A DNA stretch of 64,000 nt from Azohydromonas caseinilytica (lineage in GTDB: Bacteria; Pseudomonadota; Gammaproteobacteria; Burkholderiales; Burkholderiaceae_C): contig NZ_JABBFW010000005.1 in the NCBI RefSeq assembly GCF_012927045.1, positions 1 to 64,000 on the forward strand, in the 5' to 3' direction. The translations under genes were made by a program, and so were the position numbers. Within the stretch, counting starts at the first letter, position 1. Every line of letters starts with the position of its first letter. The notes beneath the pieces were generated by a model. The model had not been told where the DNA came from, did not search any database, and saw only the letters and a list, made by a program, of their open reading frames with translations. Shown here one piece after another: positions 1 to 8,884 of this stretch.

Positions 1-56
1 AGCGTCACGGGAGAGTGGTGCGCAAAGCGCTCCACCACAGCATCCACCACCGTCAT
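1..56 (-). CDS. probable transposase, 5' end only (cut by window edge)
   Basis: Only the first 18 codons are visible, starting with ATG at 56 behind a strong AGGAGGTG ribosome binding site at about 62-69. The peptide begins MTVVDAVVERFAHHSPVT. From memory this resembles the N-terminus of IS4-type transposases, in which a hydrophobic helix is followed by a HSPVTVM-like stretch, but 18 residues cannot prove it. If right, an insertion sequence starts just downstream of nagZ and one of its terminal repeats should lie between about 60 and 312. Confidence 0.4.
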   Translation of the reverse strand, partial: MTVVDAVVERFAHHSPVT

Positions 57-312
57 CGCACACCTCCTGGAATCCGGTGTGTCAGAGGTGGCAGCGTGCT
101 CGCTTCCCGCGCACCTTGAAAGAGGTGCCCCTGAAGGAGCGTCCTCCTGCGAGCTTTCCTGGGGAAACCCACACAGCCGGTGGTCTCCCGAGTCCCATCA
201 AGAGATTGCGACGCCGGCGACGGCACTCCCGGGGCAACGCCCTCTCACCCGGGCCCGCGCTTGCGCTGCGCGGTGATCAGCGGGCAGGCCTCCGGTCCGA
301 GGCAGCCCCTGC
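57..312. other. intergenic stretch between nagZ and the left-edge gene
   Basis: This stretch contains no convincing gene. Short reading frames cross it but are rich in Arg, Pro and Ala, as expected from out-of-frame high-GC DNA. A short GCCTC/GAGGC hairpin lies near 289-304 beyond the nagZ stop, without a T-run. If the left-edge gene is a transposase, one end of the insertion sequence should be here; I could not define an inverted repeat without its partner. Confidence 0.4.
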
Positions 313-1377
313 CTACGGCAGCCGCTCCAGCGCGCGCTGGTAGGCCGGGTGGTGCATCAGCTCGTCCCAGGGCAGCGGCGCGCCCTGCGGCAGCAGCGCC
401 ACGCGGCGCGCCTCGCTGTCGGGATCGAGCCGCCACTCGCCGCGCTCTAGGGCGGCCTGCAGGCCGTCCAGCAACTCATCGACCGCCGCGCCGCCGTCCA
501 GCGACTGGTTGCACAGCAGCACCAGGTCGCAGCCGGCACCGAGCGCCGCCACGGCCGCGTAGTCGTAGCTCACCACCTCGCCGTCCAGGCGCCGCGCGCC
601 TTCCATGCTCAGGTCGTCGCTGAACACGGCGCCGGTGAAGCCCAGGCGGCCGCGCAGGATGTCCTGCAGCCACTTGGCCGAAAAGCCGGCCGGGCGCGCA
701 TCCACCTTCGGGTAGATCACGTGCGCCGGCATCACCGAGGCCAGGCTGGTGGACAGCCACTCGTAGGGCTTGGCGTCGTCGGTGAGGATGGCCTTGAGCG
801 AGCGGCGGTCCACCGGCACGTCCACGTGCGAGTCGGCCTTGGTGAAGCCGTGGCCGGGGAAGTGCTTGCCGCAGCTCTGCATGCCGGCCAGCAGCAGGCC
901 GTGCATCAGGCTCTTGGCCAGCAGCGTGGCCACGCGCGCGTCGCGGTGGAAGGCGCGGTCGCCGATGATGGCGCTCTGGCCATGGTCCAGGTCCAGCACC
1001 GGCGTGAAGCTGAAGTCCACGCCGCAGGCGCGCAGCTCCGAGGCGAGCACGCAGCCGGCGGCGGTGGCGGCGTCGGTGGCCGCCATGGCGTCCTGCATCC
1101 ACAGCTCGCCCAGCCGCGCCATCGGCGGCAGGTGGGTGAAGCCGTCGGTGCGGAAACGCTGCACCCGGCCGCCCTCGTGGTCCACGCAGATCAGCAGGTC
1201 CGGGCGCAGGCTCTTGATCTCGGCGGTGAGCTCGGTGAGCTGGCGGCGGCTCTCCCAGTTGCGGGCAAACAGGATCAGGCCGCCGGTGAGCGGATGCGAA
1301 ATGCGGCGGCGGTCGGCGTCGTCCAGCGCCAGGCCGGCGATGTCGAGCACCACCGGGGCGTGCTGCGAAGAGGTCAT
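313..1377 (-). CDS. nagZ: beta-N-acetylhexosaminidase NagZ
   Basis: This 354-residue glycoside hydrolase family 3 enzyme removes GlcNAc from GlcNAc-anhydromuropeptides during cytoplasmic cell-wall recycling. The sugar-binding KHFPGHG motif is at 171-177, followed by DSHVD on the mobile catalytic loop at 182-186, and SDDLSM at 253-258 carries the nucleophilic aspartate. The whole single-domain bacterial NagZ length is present. I chose ATG at 1377 because it overlaps the acpS stop (ATGA) and fits the family N-terminus; the same frame runs further upstream only as read-through. It is the last gene of the lepA-to-nagZ string. In many Gram-negatives NagZ products induce AmpC; no ampC is seen here. 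Confidence 0.95.
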   Translation of the reverse strand: MTSSQHAPVVLDIAGLALDDADRRRISHPLTGGLILFARNWESRRQLTELTAEIKSLRPDLLICVDHEGGRVQRFRTDGFTHLPPMARLGELWMQDAMAATDAATAAGCVLASELRACGVDFSFTPVLDLDHGQSAIIGDRAFHRDARVATLLAKSLMHGLLLAGMQSCGKHFPGHGFTKADSHVDVPVDRRSLKAILTDDAKPYEWLSTSLASVMPAHVIYPKVDARPAGFSAKWLQDILRGRLGFTGAVFSDDLSMEGARRLDGEVVSYDYAAVAALGAGCDLVLLCNQSLDGGAAVDELLDGLQAALERGEWRLDPDSEARRVALLPQGAPLPWDELMHHPAYQRALERLP

Positions 1378-1784
1378 TCGTTCTCCGAAGGGGGAAACTT
1401 CTCGACCACGACAAAACTCACGGCGTAGTCGGTCTCGTCGCTGAGGGTCACATGCGCCTGCCAGCCCTGGGCGTCGAACCAGGCCTGCAGCGCGCCGTGG
1501 AGCCGGATGTAGGGCTGGCCGCTGGGGTGATTGAGGATTTCGCAATCGCGCCAGCGCATGGGCATGTGCATGCCCAGGCCGATGGCCTTGGAGAAGGCCT
1601 CCTTGGCCGAGAAGCGGGTGGCGAGGTAGGCGATGCCGCGCGCCTCGGAGCGCGCGCGGCGGGCACTGAACACCTGCTGCTCGTTGGGGCCGAGCACGCG
1701 CAGCGGAAAGCGGTCGCTCTTGCGGCCCAGCGTGGCGGCGATGCGCCGCACGTCGCAGACGTCGGTGCCGATGCCGACGATCAT
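1374..1784 (-). CDS. acpS: holo-[acyl-carrier-protein] synthase AcpS
   Basis: AcpS transfers 4'-phosphopantetheine from CoA to the serine of apo-ACP; the likely substrate is AcpP, encoded at 14433-14672. The 136-residue protein has the two family signatures: an N-terminal GIGTDVCDV with metal-binding Asp8, and [11 protein letters not shown] at 57-67 with Glu62. Length is normal for the trimeric AcpS class (about 120-140). Its start overlaps the pdxJ stop and its stop overlaps the nagZ start, each by ATGA, so the three are probably translationally coupled. The pdxJ-acpS pairing is a widespread proteobacterial arrangement. Confidence 0.96.
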   Translation of the reverse strand: MIVGIGTDVCDVRRIAATLGRKSDRFPLRVLGPNEQQVFSARRARSEARGIAYLATRFSAKEAFSKAIGLGMHMPMRWRDCEILNHPSGQPYIRLHGALQAWFDAQGWQAHVTLSDETDYAVSFVVVEKFPPSENE

Positions 1785-2581
1785 CGGGCGGCGGCCTCCG
1801 GCGCGAAGGCGCGCTGGATGCAGCGCTGGTAGTCGCGCACGGTCTCGGTGTAGCCCAGCTCCAGCGCGTCGGCGATGAGCGCGTGGCCGATGGACACCTC
1901 CGCCACGCCCGGCACCTCGCGCAGGAAGCGGGTGAGGTTGTCGCGGTTGAGGTCGTGCCCGGCGTTGATGCCCAGGCCCGCGGCCAGCGCGGCCTCGGCG
2001 GCGCGCACGTACTGGGCCAGCACCGCGTCCTCGTCGGCGGTGCCGAAGGCGCGGGCGTAGGCCTCGGTGTAGAGCTCGACGCGGTCGGCGCCGGCCTGCG
2101 CGGCATGGGCCATGGCCTCGGGAATCGGGTCCATGAACAGGCTCACCCGCACGCCCAGCGCCTTGGTCTGCTGGATGACGGGCACCAGCCGCTCCAGGTC
2201 CGCCGGTAGGTTCCAGCCGTGGTCGGAGGTGAACTGCTCGACGTTGTCCGGCACGAAGGTCGCCTGGTGCGGACGCACGGCCTCGATGAAGCCGATCAGG
2301 TTGTGGAAGGGGTTGCCCTCGATGTTGTATTCGGCCTGCGGCCAGGCCTTCAAAAACTCTGCCAGCGCGTGCACGTCCTCGGCGCGGATGTGGCGCTCGT
2401 CGGGGCGGGGATGCACGGTGATGCCCTGCGCGCCGGCGTTCAACACCTGCTCCGCGGCGCGGATGACACTGGGAATGCCCAGGTGGCGGGTGTTGCGCAG
2501 CAGCGCGACCTTGTTGAGGTTGACCGACAGCGCGGTGCGCGCGTCGCGCGGCTGGGATTCGGGAGCCACCAGAGGATTCAT
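1781..2581 (-). CDS. pdxJ: pyridoxine 5'-phosphate synthase PdxJ
   Basis: PdxJ condenses 1-deoxyxylulose 5-phosphate with 3-amino-2-oxopropyl phosphate, the last ring-closing step of DXP-dependent vitamin B6 synthesis. The conserved N-terminal strand ([15 protein letters not shown]) and the phosphate and substrate-binding [11 protein letters not shown] at about 55-65 are visible, as is AGHDLN near the C-terminal part of the TIM barrel. At 266 residues it is slightly longer than the usual 240-245, because about 15 extra residues precede the core. One base separates it from recO, and its stop overlaps the acpS start. Confidence 0.95.
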   Translation of the reverse strand: MNPLVAPESQPRDARTALSVNLNKVALLRNTRHLGIPSVIRAAEQVLNAGAQGITVHPRPDERHIRAEDVHALAEFLKAWPQAEYNIEGNPFHNLIGFIEAVRPHQATFVPDNVEQFTSDHGWNLPADLERLVPVIQQTKALGVRVSLFMDPIPEAMAHAAQAGADRVELYTEAYARAFGTADEDAVLAQYVRAAEAALAAGLGINAGHDLNRDNLTRFLREVPGVAEVSIGHALIADALELGYTETVRDYQRCIQRAFAPEAAAR

Positions 2582-2582
2582 C

Positions 2583-3353
2583 TCAGGGAGGGGAAGCGGG
2601 GACGTCGATCAGGCGCTGCAGGTCGCGCATCACCTCGCGGGTGCGCAGCAGCGGGGAGCCCAGATGATAGTGAAGCAGTGAGCGCAGCTGAGGGCGCAGC
2701 GTCTGCAGCGCCGCCAGGCAGGCCGCCTGCAGCGCGCCCAGGTTGCCGGCGTCCAGCGCCGCCTGCAGCGCTGCCCAGGCCTGGCCGGAGAGCGCGCTCT
2801 CGGCACCGGCGGCATCGACCAGGCCCGATTCGGCGCGCAGCGCGTAGCGGGCGCGCGGCTCGGTCGCCTCCAGCCGCAGCGTGACATGGGCCAGGTCCGG
2901 CAACAGCCCGGTGCTGCGCAGCAGCAGCAGCTCGAAGGCGCGCAGCGCCGCCTGCGCGCGCAGCTCATTGCCGCCGGCCAGGGCCGGCAGCGTGTCGGCG
3001 TAGGCGTCGAAGAGCGCGGGATGCGGGTCCTGGCGCGCGAGCAGCTTCATCAGCAGCTCGTTGAGGTAGAAGCCCGAGAACAGCGCCTCGCCGCTGAGCA
3101 TGGGCGCGCCGCCGGCCCAGTCGGCGCCGCGCAGCAGCTGCACCTCGGCCTCGGCGCTGCGGCCCAGGTGCACGTTCAGGCGCTGGAAAGGCAGCAGCAC
3201 CGGGCGCAGCTGCGAGTACGGGCGCTTGGCGCCCTTGGCCACCACGGCGACGCGGCCGTGCTCGCGGGTGAAGAGGTCCAGCACCAGGCTGGACTCGCTC
3301 CAGTCCCAGCGGTGCAGCACGTAGGCCGCCTGCGGCGGGGCCTTGCCCTTCAC
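2583..3353 (-). CDS. recO: DNA repair protein RecO
   Basis: RecO helps RecR load RecA onto SSB-coated single-stranded DNA in the RecFOR pathway. The 256-residue product has the N-terminal OB-fold opening ([20 protein letters not shown]), then [17 protein letters not shown], and a helical C-terminal half with [11 protein letters not shown] set the start at GTG 3353 because it overlaps the era stop (GTGA) and begins at the family N-terminus; a longer frame would overlap era by more than 60 bases. The zinc-binding cysteines of some RecO proteins are absent. Its position directly after era is the standard proteobacterial rnc-era-recO order. Confidence 0.93.
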   Translation of the reverse strand: MKGKAPPQAAYVLHRWDWSESSLVLDLFTREHGRVAVVAKGAKRPYSQLRPVLLPFQRLNVHLGRSAEAEVQLLRGADWAGGAPMLSGEALFSGFYLNELLMKLLARQDPHPALFDAYADTLPALAGGNELRAQAALRAFELLLLRSTGLLPDLAHVTLRLEATEPRARYALRAESGLVDAAGAESALSGQAWAALQAALDAGNLGALQAACLAALQTLRPQLRSLLHYHLGSPLLRTREVMRDLQRLIDVPASPP

Positions 3354-4537
3354 TCGTAGCCGTAGGAGCGCAGGTGCTCCTCGCTGTCGGCCCAGCCCGA
3401 GCGGACCTTGACCCACAGCTCCAGGAACACCTTGGCGTCCATGAGCCGCTCCAGCTCCTGGCGCGCCTCGCTGCCGATGCGCTTGAGCACCTCGCCCTTG
3501 TCGCCGATGACCATGCCCTTGTGGGCGTCGCGCTCGACGATGATGGTGGCGGCGATGCGGCGCAGGTTGCCTTCCTCCTGGAACTTGTCGATCACCACCG
3601 TGCAGCTGTAGGGCAGCTCGTCGCCGGTGAGGCGAAACAGCTTCTCGCGGATCAGCTCGCTGGCCAGGAAGCGGTCGCTGCGGTCGGTGAGCGCGTCTTC
3701 CTCGTAGAACCAGGGCTGCTCGGGCAGGTAGGGCTGCACGATGCCCAGCAGGCGCTTGACGTCGGCGTCCTTGCGCGCCGACAGCGGCACGAACTCGGCG
3801 AAGTTGCGCCGCTCCTGCATGGCCTTGAGCCAGGGCATGAGCTCGGCGCGGCGGTGCACGGCGTCGAGCTTGTTGGCGATGAGGATCACCGGCTTGTCCT
3901 CGGGCAGCAGCGCCAGCACCTTGGCGTCGTCCAGTCCGAAGCGGCCGGCCTCCACCACGAACAGCACCACGTCCACATCGCCGAGCACGCCCTGCACGGT
4001 ACGGTTGAGGTTGCGGTTGAGCGCGGTGCTGTGCTTGGTCTGGAAGCCGGGCGTGTCCACGAACACGAACTGCGCGTCGCCCTCGGTGCGGATGCCGGTG
4101 ATGCGGTGTCGCGTGGTCTGCGCCTTGCGCGAGGTGATGCTGACCTTCTGCCCCACCAGCGCATTGAGCAGCGTGCTCTTGCCCACGTTGGGCCGGCCGA
4201 CGATGGCCACCAGGCCGCAGCGCTGGCCCGCGACGGCAGCGGGCTTGCCGAAGGCGGCGTCCAGGTCCACGCCCTCGCGCTCATCCTCCTCGTCGTCCTC
4301 GGCGCCGGTGTCGGCGCCCTCCTCCACGGCGCCGCTGGCGTCGGGATCGGCGGCCGGGTTGCCGGTGTCGGTGCCGGCGTCGTCCTGGGCACCGGTGTCG
4401 CTGCCCTCCTCCACGGCGCCGGAGGCGTCAGGATCGGCAGCGGGGTTTTGGGACTCAGGCGCGGCCGTCGGGGTGGCGGGCGCGGCGGGGGCCGACGCGG
4501 GGTCGGCAGGGGTGGAGGAGTCTGGTTTGGGATTCAC
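3350..4537 (-). CDS. era: GTPase Era with acidic repeated N-terminal extension
   Basis: Era is a GTPase that binds the 3' end of 16S rRNA and assists 30S maturation. From GTG 4537 the product has 395 residues, against about 300 for the family. Residues 1-100 are a low-complexity Pro/Ala/Asp/Glu tail containing a near-perfect duplication (31-52 and 60-81). The GTPase domain follows: P-loop GRPNVGKS at 114-121, DTPG at 161-164, and NKLD. The C-terminal KH domain carries [17 protein letters not shown] at residue 90 would give a normal-length Era of about 306 residues, so the extension is sequence-real but its translation is unproven. Eight bases separate GTG 4537 from the rnc stop. Confidence 0.93.
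   Translation of the reverse strand: MNPKPDSSTPADPASAPAAPATPTAAPESQNPAADPDASGAVEEGSDTGAQDDAGTDTGNPAADPDASGAVEEGADTGAEDDEEDEREGVDLDAAFGKPAAVAGQRCGLVAIVGRPNVGKSTLLNALVGQKVSITSRKAQTTRHRITGIRTEGDAQFVFVDTPGFQTKHSTALNRNLNRTVQGVLGDVDVVLFVVEAGRFGLDDAKVLALLPEDKPVILIANKLDAVHRRAELMPWLKAMQERRNFAEFVPLSARKDADVKRLLGIVQPYLPEQPWFYEEDALTDRSDRFLASELIREKLFRLTGDELPYSCTVVIDKFQEEGNLRRIAATIIVERDAHKGMVIGDKGEVLKRIGSEARQELERLMDAKVFLELWVKVRSGWADSEEHLRSYGYE
4295..4447 (-). repeat. tandem 87-bp-period repeat in the era 5' region
   Basis: Two copies of a roughly 22-codon block starting [15 protein letters not shown] occur 29 codons apart. The DNA copies are nearly identical, which suggests a recent duplication. They encode disordered, acidic protein sequence just before the GTPase domain of Era. 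Copy number may vary between strains. Confidence 0.85.
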
Positions 4538-4545
4538 GGTGAGAT

Positions 4546-5250
4546 TCAGGAGCGCAGCGGGCCGCCGGGGCGGTCGCTGGACTTGAGGATGTCGAGCAGC
4601 CGGCGCGCGGCGTCCTGCTCGGCCATGCGGCGCGAGCGGCCCTCGCCCGGTTCGGCCAAGCCCAGCGCGGGCACGGCGCACTCGACTTCGAAGGTCTGGG
4701 CGTGGGCCTGGCCGCGCGTGGCGACGATGCGGTAGACGGGCACGGCCAGGCGGCGCGCCTGCAGCCATTCCTGGAGCTCGGTCTTGGGGTCCTTGCTCCA
4801 GCTGTCGATCTCGGTGGAGGCGATGACCTCGCCGAAGAGGCGGCGCACCAGCGCCTGTGCGGGCTCGAAGCCGCCGTCGAGGAAGGCGGCGCCCAGGATG
4901 GCTTCCAGCGCGTCGGCCAGGATGGAGGGACGCTGCGCGCCGCCGCCGCGGGACTCGCCGTCGGACAGGCGCAGCACCTCGGGCAAGCCCAGCTGCAGCG
5001 CCACGCGGTGCAGGCTGTCCTCGCGCACGAGATGGGCGCGCACGCGGGTGAGGTCGCCCTCGTCCGAGCCGCTGAAGCGCTCGTAGAGCATCGCGGAGAT
5101 GGTGATGCTCAGGACGGCATCGCCCAGGAATTCGAGGCGCTCGTTGTGGTCGGCGCCGTAGCTGCGGTGCGTGAGCGCGCGCACGAGCAGCCGGGGCTGC
5201 GCGAAGCGGTAGCCCAGGCGTTGCTGCAGCGCGTCGAGTCGATGGTCCAT
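4546..5250 (-). CDS. rnc: ribonuclease III
   Basis: RNase III cleaves double-stranded RNA in rRNA precursors and regulatory RNAs. The 234-residue product has the signature [12 protein letters not shown] at 36-47, which carries metal-binding acidic residues, the second acidic cluster [10 protein letters not shown] at about 112-121, and a C-terminal double-stranded-RNA-binding domain ending with [17 protein letters not shown] use ATG 5250; a TTG six codons upstream would add only PAHPD-like residues. The Shine-Dalgarno sequence is weak. The gene lies upstream of era as in most proteobacteria. Confidence 0.95.
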   Translation of the reverse strand: MDHRLDALQQRLGYRFAQPRLLVRALTHRSYGADHNERLEFLGDAVLSITISAMLYERFSGSDEGDLTRVRAHLVREDSLHRVALQLGLPEVLRLSDGESRGGGAQRPSILADALEAILGAAFLDGGFEPAQALVRRLFGEVIASTEIDSWSKDPKTELQEWLQARRLAVPVYRIVATRGQAHAQTFEVECAVPALGLAEPGEGRSRRMAEQDAARRLLDILKSSDRPGGPLRS

Positions 5251-5604
5251 GTCAGGATGTGCGGGCAAGTGGCGCGCCTTCAGCGAAGGCGGCCAGGGTG
5301 CTTGATGGGCGGGTATGCCGGGGCCATGAGCGCGATGCCTGCGTCGTCGGCCAAGCCGATGCCGAGCCCTTCGCCCTCATATCCCCTAGCAGGTCGGTTC
5401 CGCGCGGCGCGGAAAGTTCCAGCATTTCACACCGGCGCCTGAAGGTGGCGCGGATTTGGGCCGGGCTGCCGCCGGCGCTGGCCAGCTCCGCCCACGGCGA
5501 GAAGAACGGCGTGCGCCCGCGCCGGCGCACGCCCGGGATCGGCAAGGGATGCGCGCCGTCCTCGCCGCGCCCGGAAGGCCGCGGCGTGCCGGCGCGGGGC
5601 AGCG
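5251..5604. other. lepB-rnc gap without a recognisable gene
   Basis: In many related beta-proteobacteria a small DUF4845-type membrane protein gene lies between lepB and rnc. Nothing of that type is visible here. Frames on both strands cross the region but show no membrane segment and no family motif. A minus-strand frame ending GIALMAPAYPPIKHPGRLR lacks an upstream start. A perfect 7-bp hairpin (TTCCGCG, loop CGG) occupies 5398-5414. It may be intergenic repeat-like DNA replacing the lost gene. Confidence 0.5.
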
Positions 5605-6570
5605 TCAGTGGAAGCTGCCGATGCGGCTGAGGTTGCCGAAATTCATCCACACGAAGAAGGCCTTGCCGACGATGTTCTGGTCCGGCACGAAACCCCAGTA
5701 GCGCGAGTCCTGCGAGTTGTCGCGGTTGTCGCCCATCACGAAGTAATGGCCCTCGGGCACCTTGCAGCTCACCCCTTCGGCGCTGTAGCGGCAGGCCGAG
5801 CTGTTGGGGAAGACATGGTTGCCGGGGATGAAGGACGGGCGGTCCTTGTCGATGAGAATGCGGTGCTCCACGGCCCCCAGCTTCTCGCTGAACTGCTGCG
5901 CGTAGCGCAGGCTGTCCTCATCGTAGAAATCGGGCAGCGGCGAGGTCGGCACGGGCTTGTTGTTGATGGTGAGCTGCTTGTTGAGGTAGCTCACCTCGTC
6001 GCCGGGCAGGCCCACCACGCGCTTGATGTAGTCCACGCGCGGATCGACGGGGTAGCGGAAGACGACGACGTCGCCGCGCTGGGGATCGTTGTTCTGGACG
6101 ATCTTCTTGTTGATGACGGGCAGCCGGATGCCGTAGTGGAACTTGTTCACCAGGATCAGGTCGCCCACCAGCAGCGTCGGGATCATCGAGCCGGAGGGAA
6201 TCTTGAAGGGCTCGAACAGGAAGCTGCGCAGCACGAACACCACGACGATCACGGGGAAAAGCCCGGCCGTCCAGTCCAGCCACCAAGGTTGCGCCAGCAC
6301 CTTGCGCCGCGCCTCGGCGACATCGCCGTCCACCTTCTCGATGCCCATCTTGGCCAGCTCGGCGCGGCGCGAGGCGGCCTGCGCCTCCAGCTGCGCCGCG
6401 GCGGCCTCGCGCGCGGGGCGGAAGCGCAGCCGCTCGGCCAGCCAGTACACCATCGTCACCAGCGTGAGGATGAACAGCAGCAGGGCGAAATTGCCCATCC
6501 AGTAGCCCATGAACCAGCCGCCGAGATAGACGATCAGGGCCCCATACAGAACCGCGGTGAGAGAGCTCAT
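5605..6570 (-). CDS. lepB: signal peptidase I
   Basis: Type I signal peptidase removes signal peptides from exported proteins at the periplasmic face of the inner membrane. The 321-residue protein has two N-terminal membrane stretches (about 5-20 and 28-45), a cytoplasmic Ala/Glu-rich linker, and a third membrane segment at about 104-117. The catalytic serine is Ser128 in PSGSM and the general base is Lys183 in YIKRVVG; GDNRDNSQDSRYWG near the C-terminus is box E. The gene starts 8 bases after the lepA stop, the conserved lepA-lepB pair. Confidence 0.97.
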   Translation of the reverse strand: MSSLTAVLYGALIVYLGGWFMGYWMGNFALLLFILTLVTMVYWLAERLRFRPAREAAAAQLEAQAASRRAELAKMGIEKVDGDVAEARRKVLAQPWWLDWTAGLFPVIVVVFVLRSFLFEPFKIPSGSMIPTLLVGDLILVNKFHYGIRLPVINKKIVQNNDPQRGDVVVFRYPVDPRVDYIKRVVGLPGDEVSYLNKQLTINNKPVPTSPLPDFYDEDSLRYAQQFSEKLGAVEHRILIDKDRPSFIPGNHVFPNSSACRYSAEGVSCKVPEGHYFVMGDNRDNSQDSRYWGFVPDQNIVGKAFFVWMNFGNLSRIGSFH

Positions 6571-6578
6571 TCGATGTA

Positions 6579-8387
6579 TCAGTCGTCCACCTGGAGAATG
6601 GCCAGGAACGCCTCTTGCGGCACCTCGACGGTGCCGATCTGCTTCATGCGTTTCTTGCCGGCCTTCTGCTTCTCGAGCAGCTTGCGCTTGCGGGTGATGT
6701 CACCGCCGTAGCATTTTGCCAGCACGTTCTTGCGCAGCGCCTTGATGTTCTCGCGGGCGATGATGTTGGCGCCGATGGCGGCCTGGATCGCCACGTCGTA
6801 CATCTGGCGCGGGATCTGCTCGCGCATCTTGGCCGCCACGGCCCGGCCGCGGTACTGCGACTGCGAGCGATGCACGATCATCGCCAGCGGGTCCACGCGG
6901 TCGCCGTTGATGAGGATGTCCACCTTCACCACGTCGGCGGCGCGGTACTCCTTGAACTCGTAGTCCATGGAGGCGTAGCCGCGCGAGACGGACTTCAGCT
7001 TGTCGAAGAAGTCCAGCACGATCTCCGCCAGCGGCAGCTCATAGGTGAGCATTACCTGGCGGCCGTGGTAGGCCATGTTCAGCTGCACGCCGCGCTTCTG
7101 GTTGGCCAGCGTCATCACCGGGCCGACATAGTCCTGCGGCATGTACAGGTGCACGGTGACGATGGGCTCGCGGATCTCGCGGATGCGGCCCAGGTCCGGC
7201 ATCTTGCTGGGGTTCTCGACCTCGATCACCTCGCCGTCGTTGAGCTCGACCTCGTACACCACGCTCGGCGCGGTGGTGACCAGATCCTGGTCGAACTCGC
7301 GCTCCAGGCGCTCCTGCACGATCTCCATGTGCAGCAGGCCCAGGAAGCCGCAGCGGAAGCCGAAGCCCAGCGCCTGCGACACCTCGGGCTCGTAGCGCAG
7401 CGAGCTGTCGTTGAGCTTGAGCTTCTCCAGCGCATCGCGCAGCTGGTCGTACTCGCTGGCCTCGCTCGGGTACAGGCCCGCGAACACCTGCGGCTGGATC
7501 TCCTTGAAGCCCGGCAGCGCCTCGGTGGCCGGGCCGGCGTTGTTGGGGAGCTTCTTTTCCAGCGTGACGGTGTCGCCCACCTTGGCCGCGGCCAGCTCCT
7601 TGATGCCGCAGATCACAAAGCCCACCTCGCCGGCCCGCAGCACGTCGCGGTTCTCGCTCTTGGGCGTGAACACGCCCAGGTGCTCGATGCCGTAGACGGC
7701 GTTGGTGGCCATCATCCGGATGCGCTCGCCCTTGCCGATGCGGCCGTCGACCACGCGCACCAGCATCACCACGCCGACGTAGTTGTCGAACCAGGCGTCG
7801 ATGATCATGGCGCGCGGCGGGCCGTCGGCGTCACCCTTGGGCGGCGGCATGCGCGTGACCACCGCCTCCAGGATCTCGTCGATGCCCAGGCCGGTCTTGG
7901 CCGAGCACGGAATGGCGTCGGCGGCGTCGATGCCGATGACGTCCTCGATCTCCTCCTTGGCGCGATCGGGGTCAGCCTGCGGCAGGTCCATCTTGTTGAG
8001 CACCGGCACCACCTCGACGCCCAGGTCCAGCGCCGTGTAGCAGTTGGCCACCGTCTGCGCCTCCACGCCCTGGGAGGCGTCCACCACCAGCAGCGCCCCC
8101 TCGCAGGCCGACAGCGAGCGGCTGACTTCGTAGGAGAAGTCCACGTGCCCCGGCGTGTCGATGAGGTTGAGGTTGTAGGTCTTGCCGTCGCGCGCCTTGT
8201 ACTGCAGCGCCGCGGTCTGCGCCTTGATCGTGATGCCGCGCTCGCGCTCGATGTCCATCGAGTCGAGCACCTGGGCCTCCATCTCGCGATCGCTCAGGCC
8301 GCCGCAGCGCTGGATAAGGCGGTCGGCCAGCGTGCTCTTGCCGTGGTCGATGTGGGCAATGATGGAGAAATTGCGGATGTGGTCCAT
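6579..8387 (-). CDS. lepA: elongation factor 4 (LepA)
   Basis: LepA is a ribosomal GTPase associated with translation and 30S biogenesis under stress. The 602-residue product matches the family length of about 600. The G1 loop AHIDHGKST is at 11-19, DTPGHVDF and NKMDLP follow, and the EF4-specific C-terminal domain contains the conserved KKRMKQIG stretch near the end. The ATG at 8387 is the only start fitting the family N-terminus ([16 protein letters not shown]). It is the first gene of the lepA-lepB-rnc-era-recO-pdxJ-acpS-nagZ string; a candidate small RNA ends about 115 bases upstream of it. Confidence 0.97.
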   Translation of the reverse strand: MDHIRNFSIIAHIDHGKSTLADRLIQRCGGLSDREMEAQVLDSMDIERERGITIKAQTAALQYKARDGKTYNLNLIDTPGHVDFSYEVSRSLSACEGALLVVDASQGVEAQTVANCYTALDLGVEVVPVLNKMDLPQADPDRAKEEIEDVIGIDAADAIPCSAKTGLGIDEILEAVVTRMPPPKGDADGPPRAMIIDAWFDNYVGVVMLVRVVDGRIGKGERIRMMATNAVYGIEHLGVFTPKSENRDVLRAGEVGFVICGIKELAAAKVGDTVTLEKKLPNNAGPATEALPGFKEIQPQVFAGLYPSEASEYDQLRDALEKLKLNDSSLRYEPEVSQALGFGFRCGFLGLLHMEIVQERLEREFDQDLVTTAPSVVYEVELNDGEVIEVENPSKMPDLGRIREIREPIVTVHLYMPQDYVGPVMTLANQKRGVQLNMAYHGRQVMLTYELPLAEIVLDFFDKLKSVSRGYASMDYEFKEYRAADVVKVDILINGDRVDPLAMIVHRSQSQYRGRAVAAKMREQIPRQMYDVAIQAAIGANIIARENIKALRKNVLAKCYGGDITRKRKLLEKQKAGKKRMKQIGTVEVPQEAFLAILQVDD

Positions 8388-8502
8388 GCGAACGGAATGC
8401 GAAGGGCCGAAGCCATGGGCGGCGTCAAGCGCAAGCCGCGCACCCGGCGCGGAACTCTGCGGATCGGCCCGGCGACACGCTGCGACGGCAGCCTGTCGGG
8501 GT

Positions 8503-8567
8503 CAAAAAAAAGGCACGTCGAAACAGTGACGCGCCTTCCAACAAAACGTATGGCAACTGCTTGTTGG
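8503..8567 (-). ncRNA. candidate small RNA or leader RNA between degQ and lepA
   Basis: On the minus strand a -10-like TACAAT (8579-8574) is followed by about 65 bases ending in a textbook intrinsic terminator. The predicted RNA would start near 8567 and contain a first stem CCAACAA/TTGTTGG (8561-8567 with 8538-8544) and then the terminator stem. A reading frame does start with ATG inside it but runs through the terminator, so I doubt it is coding. No -35 match better than weak was seen. No known RNA family was recognised by eye. Confidence 0.45.
8504..8537 (-). terminator. intrinsic terminator upstream of lepA
   Basis: A 10-bp stem, AAGGCGCGTC pairing with GACGTGCCTT (8528-8537 with 8510-8519, one G-U), has an 8-base loop and is followed on the minus strand by eight T residues (8511-8504). 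This orientation would end transcripts coming from the degQ side before lepA. Confidence 0.75.
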
Positions 8568-8573
8568 GCTTTC

Positions 8574-8579
8574 ATTGTA
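8574..8579 (-). promoter_or_regulatory. -10 hexamer TACAAT in front of the small RNA candidate
   Basis: TACAAT differs from the sigma-70 consensus at one base. The hexamer 17 bases upstream (CTGGTC) is a poor -35. A second terminator-like hairpin (CCCGCCG/CGGCGGG, about 8591-8624) lies immediately upstream and could isolate this promoter. Confidence 0.4.
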
Positions 8580-8660
8580 GCCAAAAGCCCCCCGCCGACC
8601 AGCCATAAAAGGTCACGGCGGCGGGTTTTGCAACCGGCGCGCACGCCTGTTTTCAACAGT

Positions 8661-8717
8661 TTATCCACAAATTTGCGCTGCACCTCCGCGCTGCCGTAAA
8701 GCCCCTGGATATCCACA
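8661..8717 (+). promoter_or_regulatory. two DnaA-box-like sites
   Basis: TTATCCACA at 8661-8669 is a perfect match to the consensus DnaA box, and ATATCCACA at 8709-8717 matches 8 of 9 in the same orientation, 48 bases apart. They lie in gene-free DNA between lepA and the degQ terminator. No AT-rich unwinding element is nearby, so these would be DnaA-binding or titration sites rather than an origin. Confidence 0.45.
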
Positions 8718-8833
8718 GCCCGCCTCGCCGGCGGCACAGGCTTCGTGAGCGCTCCTGCGGCTTGCGCGCTCCGGCAGCGGTGCCCAGGCGCCGCTGGACG
8801 ACACTCCTGGCCGGCCCAGGGCTATTCCGCGAC

Positions 8834-8868
8834 ATGAAAAAACCCGGTGTCCCAGTAGGACGCCGGGT
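8834..8868 (-). terminator. intrinsic terminator of degQ
   Basis: An 11-bp stem (8858-8868 with 8842-8852, five-base loop) carrying ACCCGGCGTCC on the minus strand is followed by TTTTTT (8842-8837). It lies 17 bases after the degQ stop and closes the rpoE-rseA-rseB-degQ unit. Confidence 0.85.
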
Positions 8869-8884
8869 CTTGAGCACCGCGTGC

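Larger units (their letters stand above)
8388..8841. other. gene-free stretch between lepA and degQ
   Basis: About 450 bases hold no supported protein gene. From lepA outward it contains the small RNA candidate with its terminator, a GC-rich hairpin at about 8591-8624, two DnaA-box-like sites, and then the degQ terminator. A 147-residue minus-strand frame crosses it but runs through the terminator and shows no family motif. Confidence 0.6.

Noticed and set aside
5259-5630. Plus-strand frame in the lepB-rnc gap
   Set aside because: It is rich in Arg/Pro/Ser with no motif and overlaps the lepB end; it could not be supported as a gene.
6615-8699. 694-residue plus-strand frame opposite lepA
   Set aside because: Antisense shadow of a high-GC gene; the minus-strand frame is a clear LepA.
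8294-8737. 147-residue minus-strand frame overlapping the lepA start
   Set aside because: It runs through a strong intrinsic terminator and into lepA in another frame, with no family resemblance or ribosome binding site.
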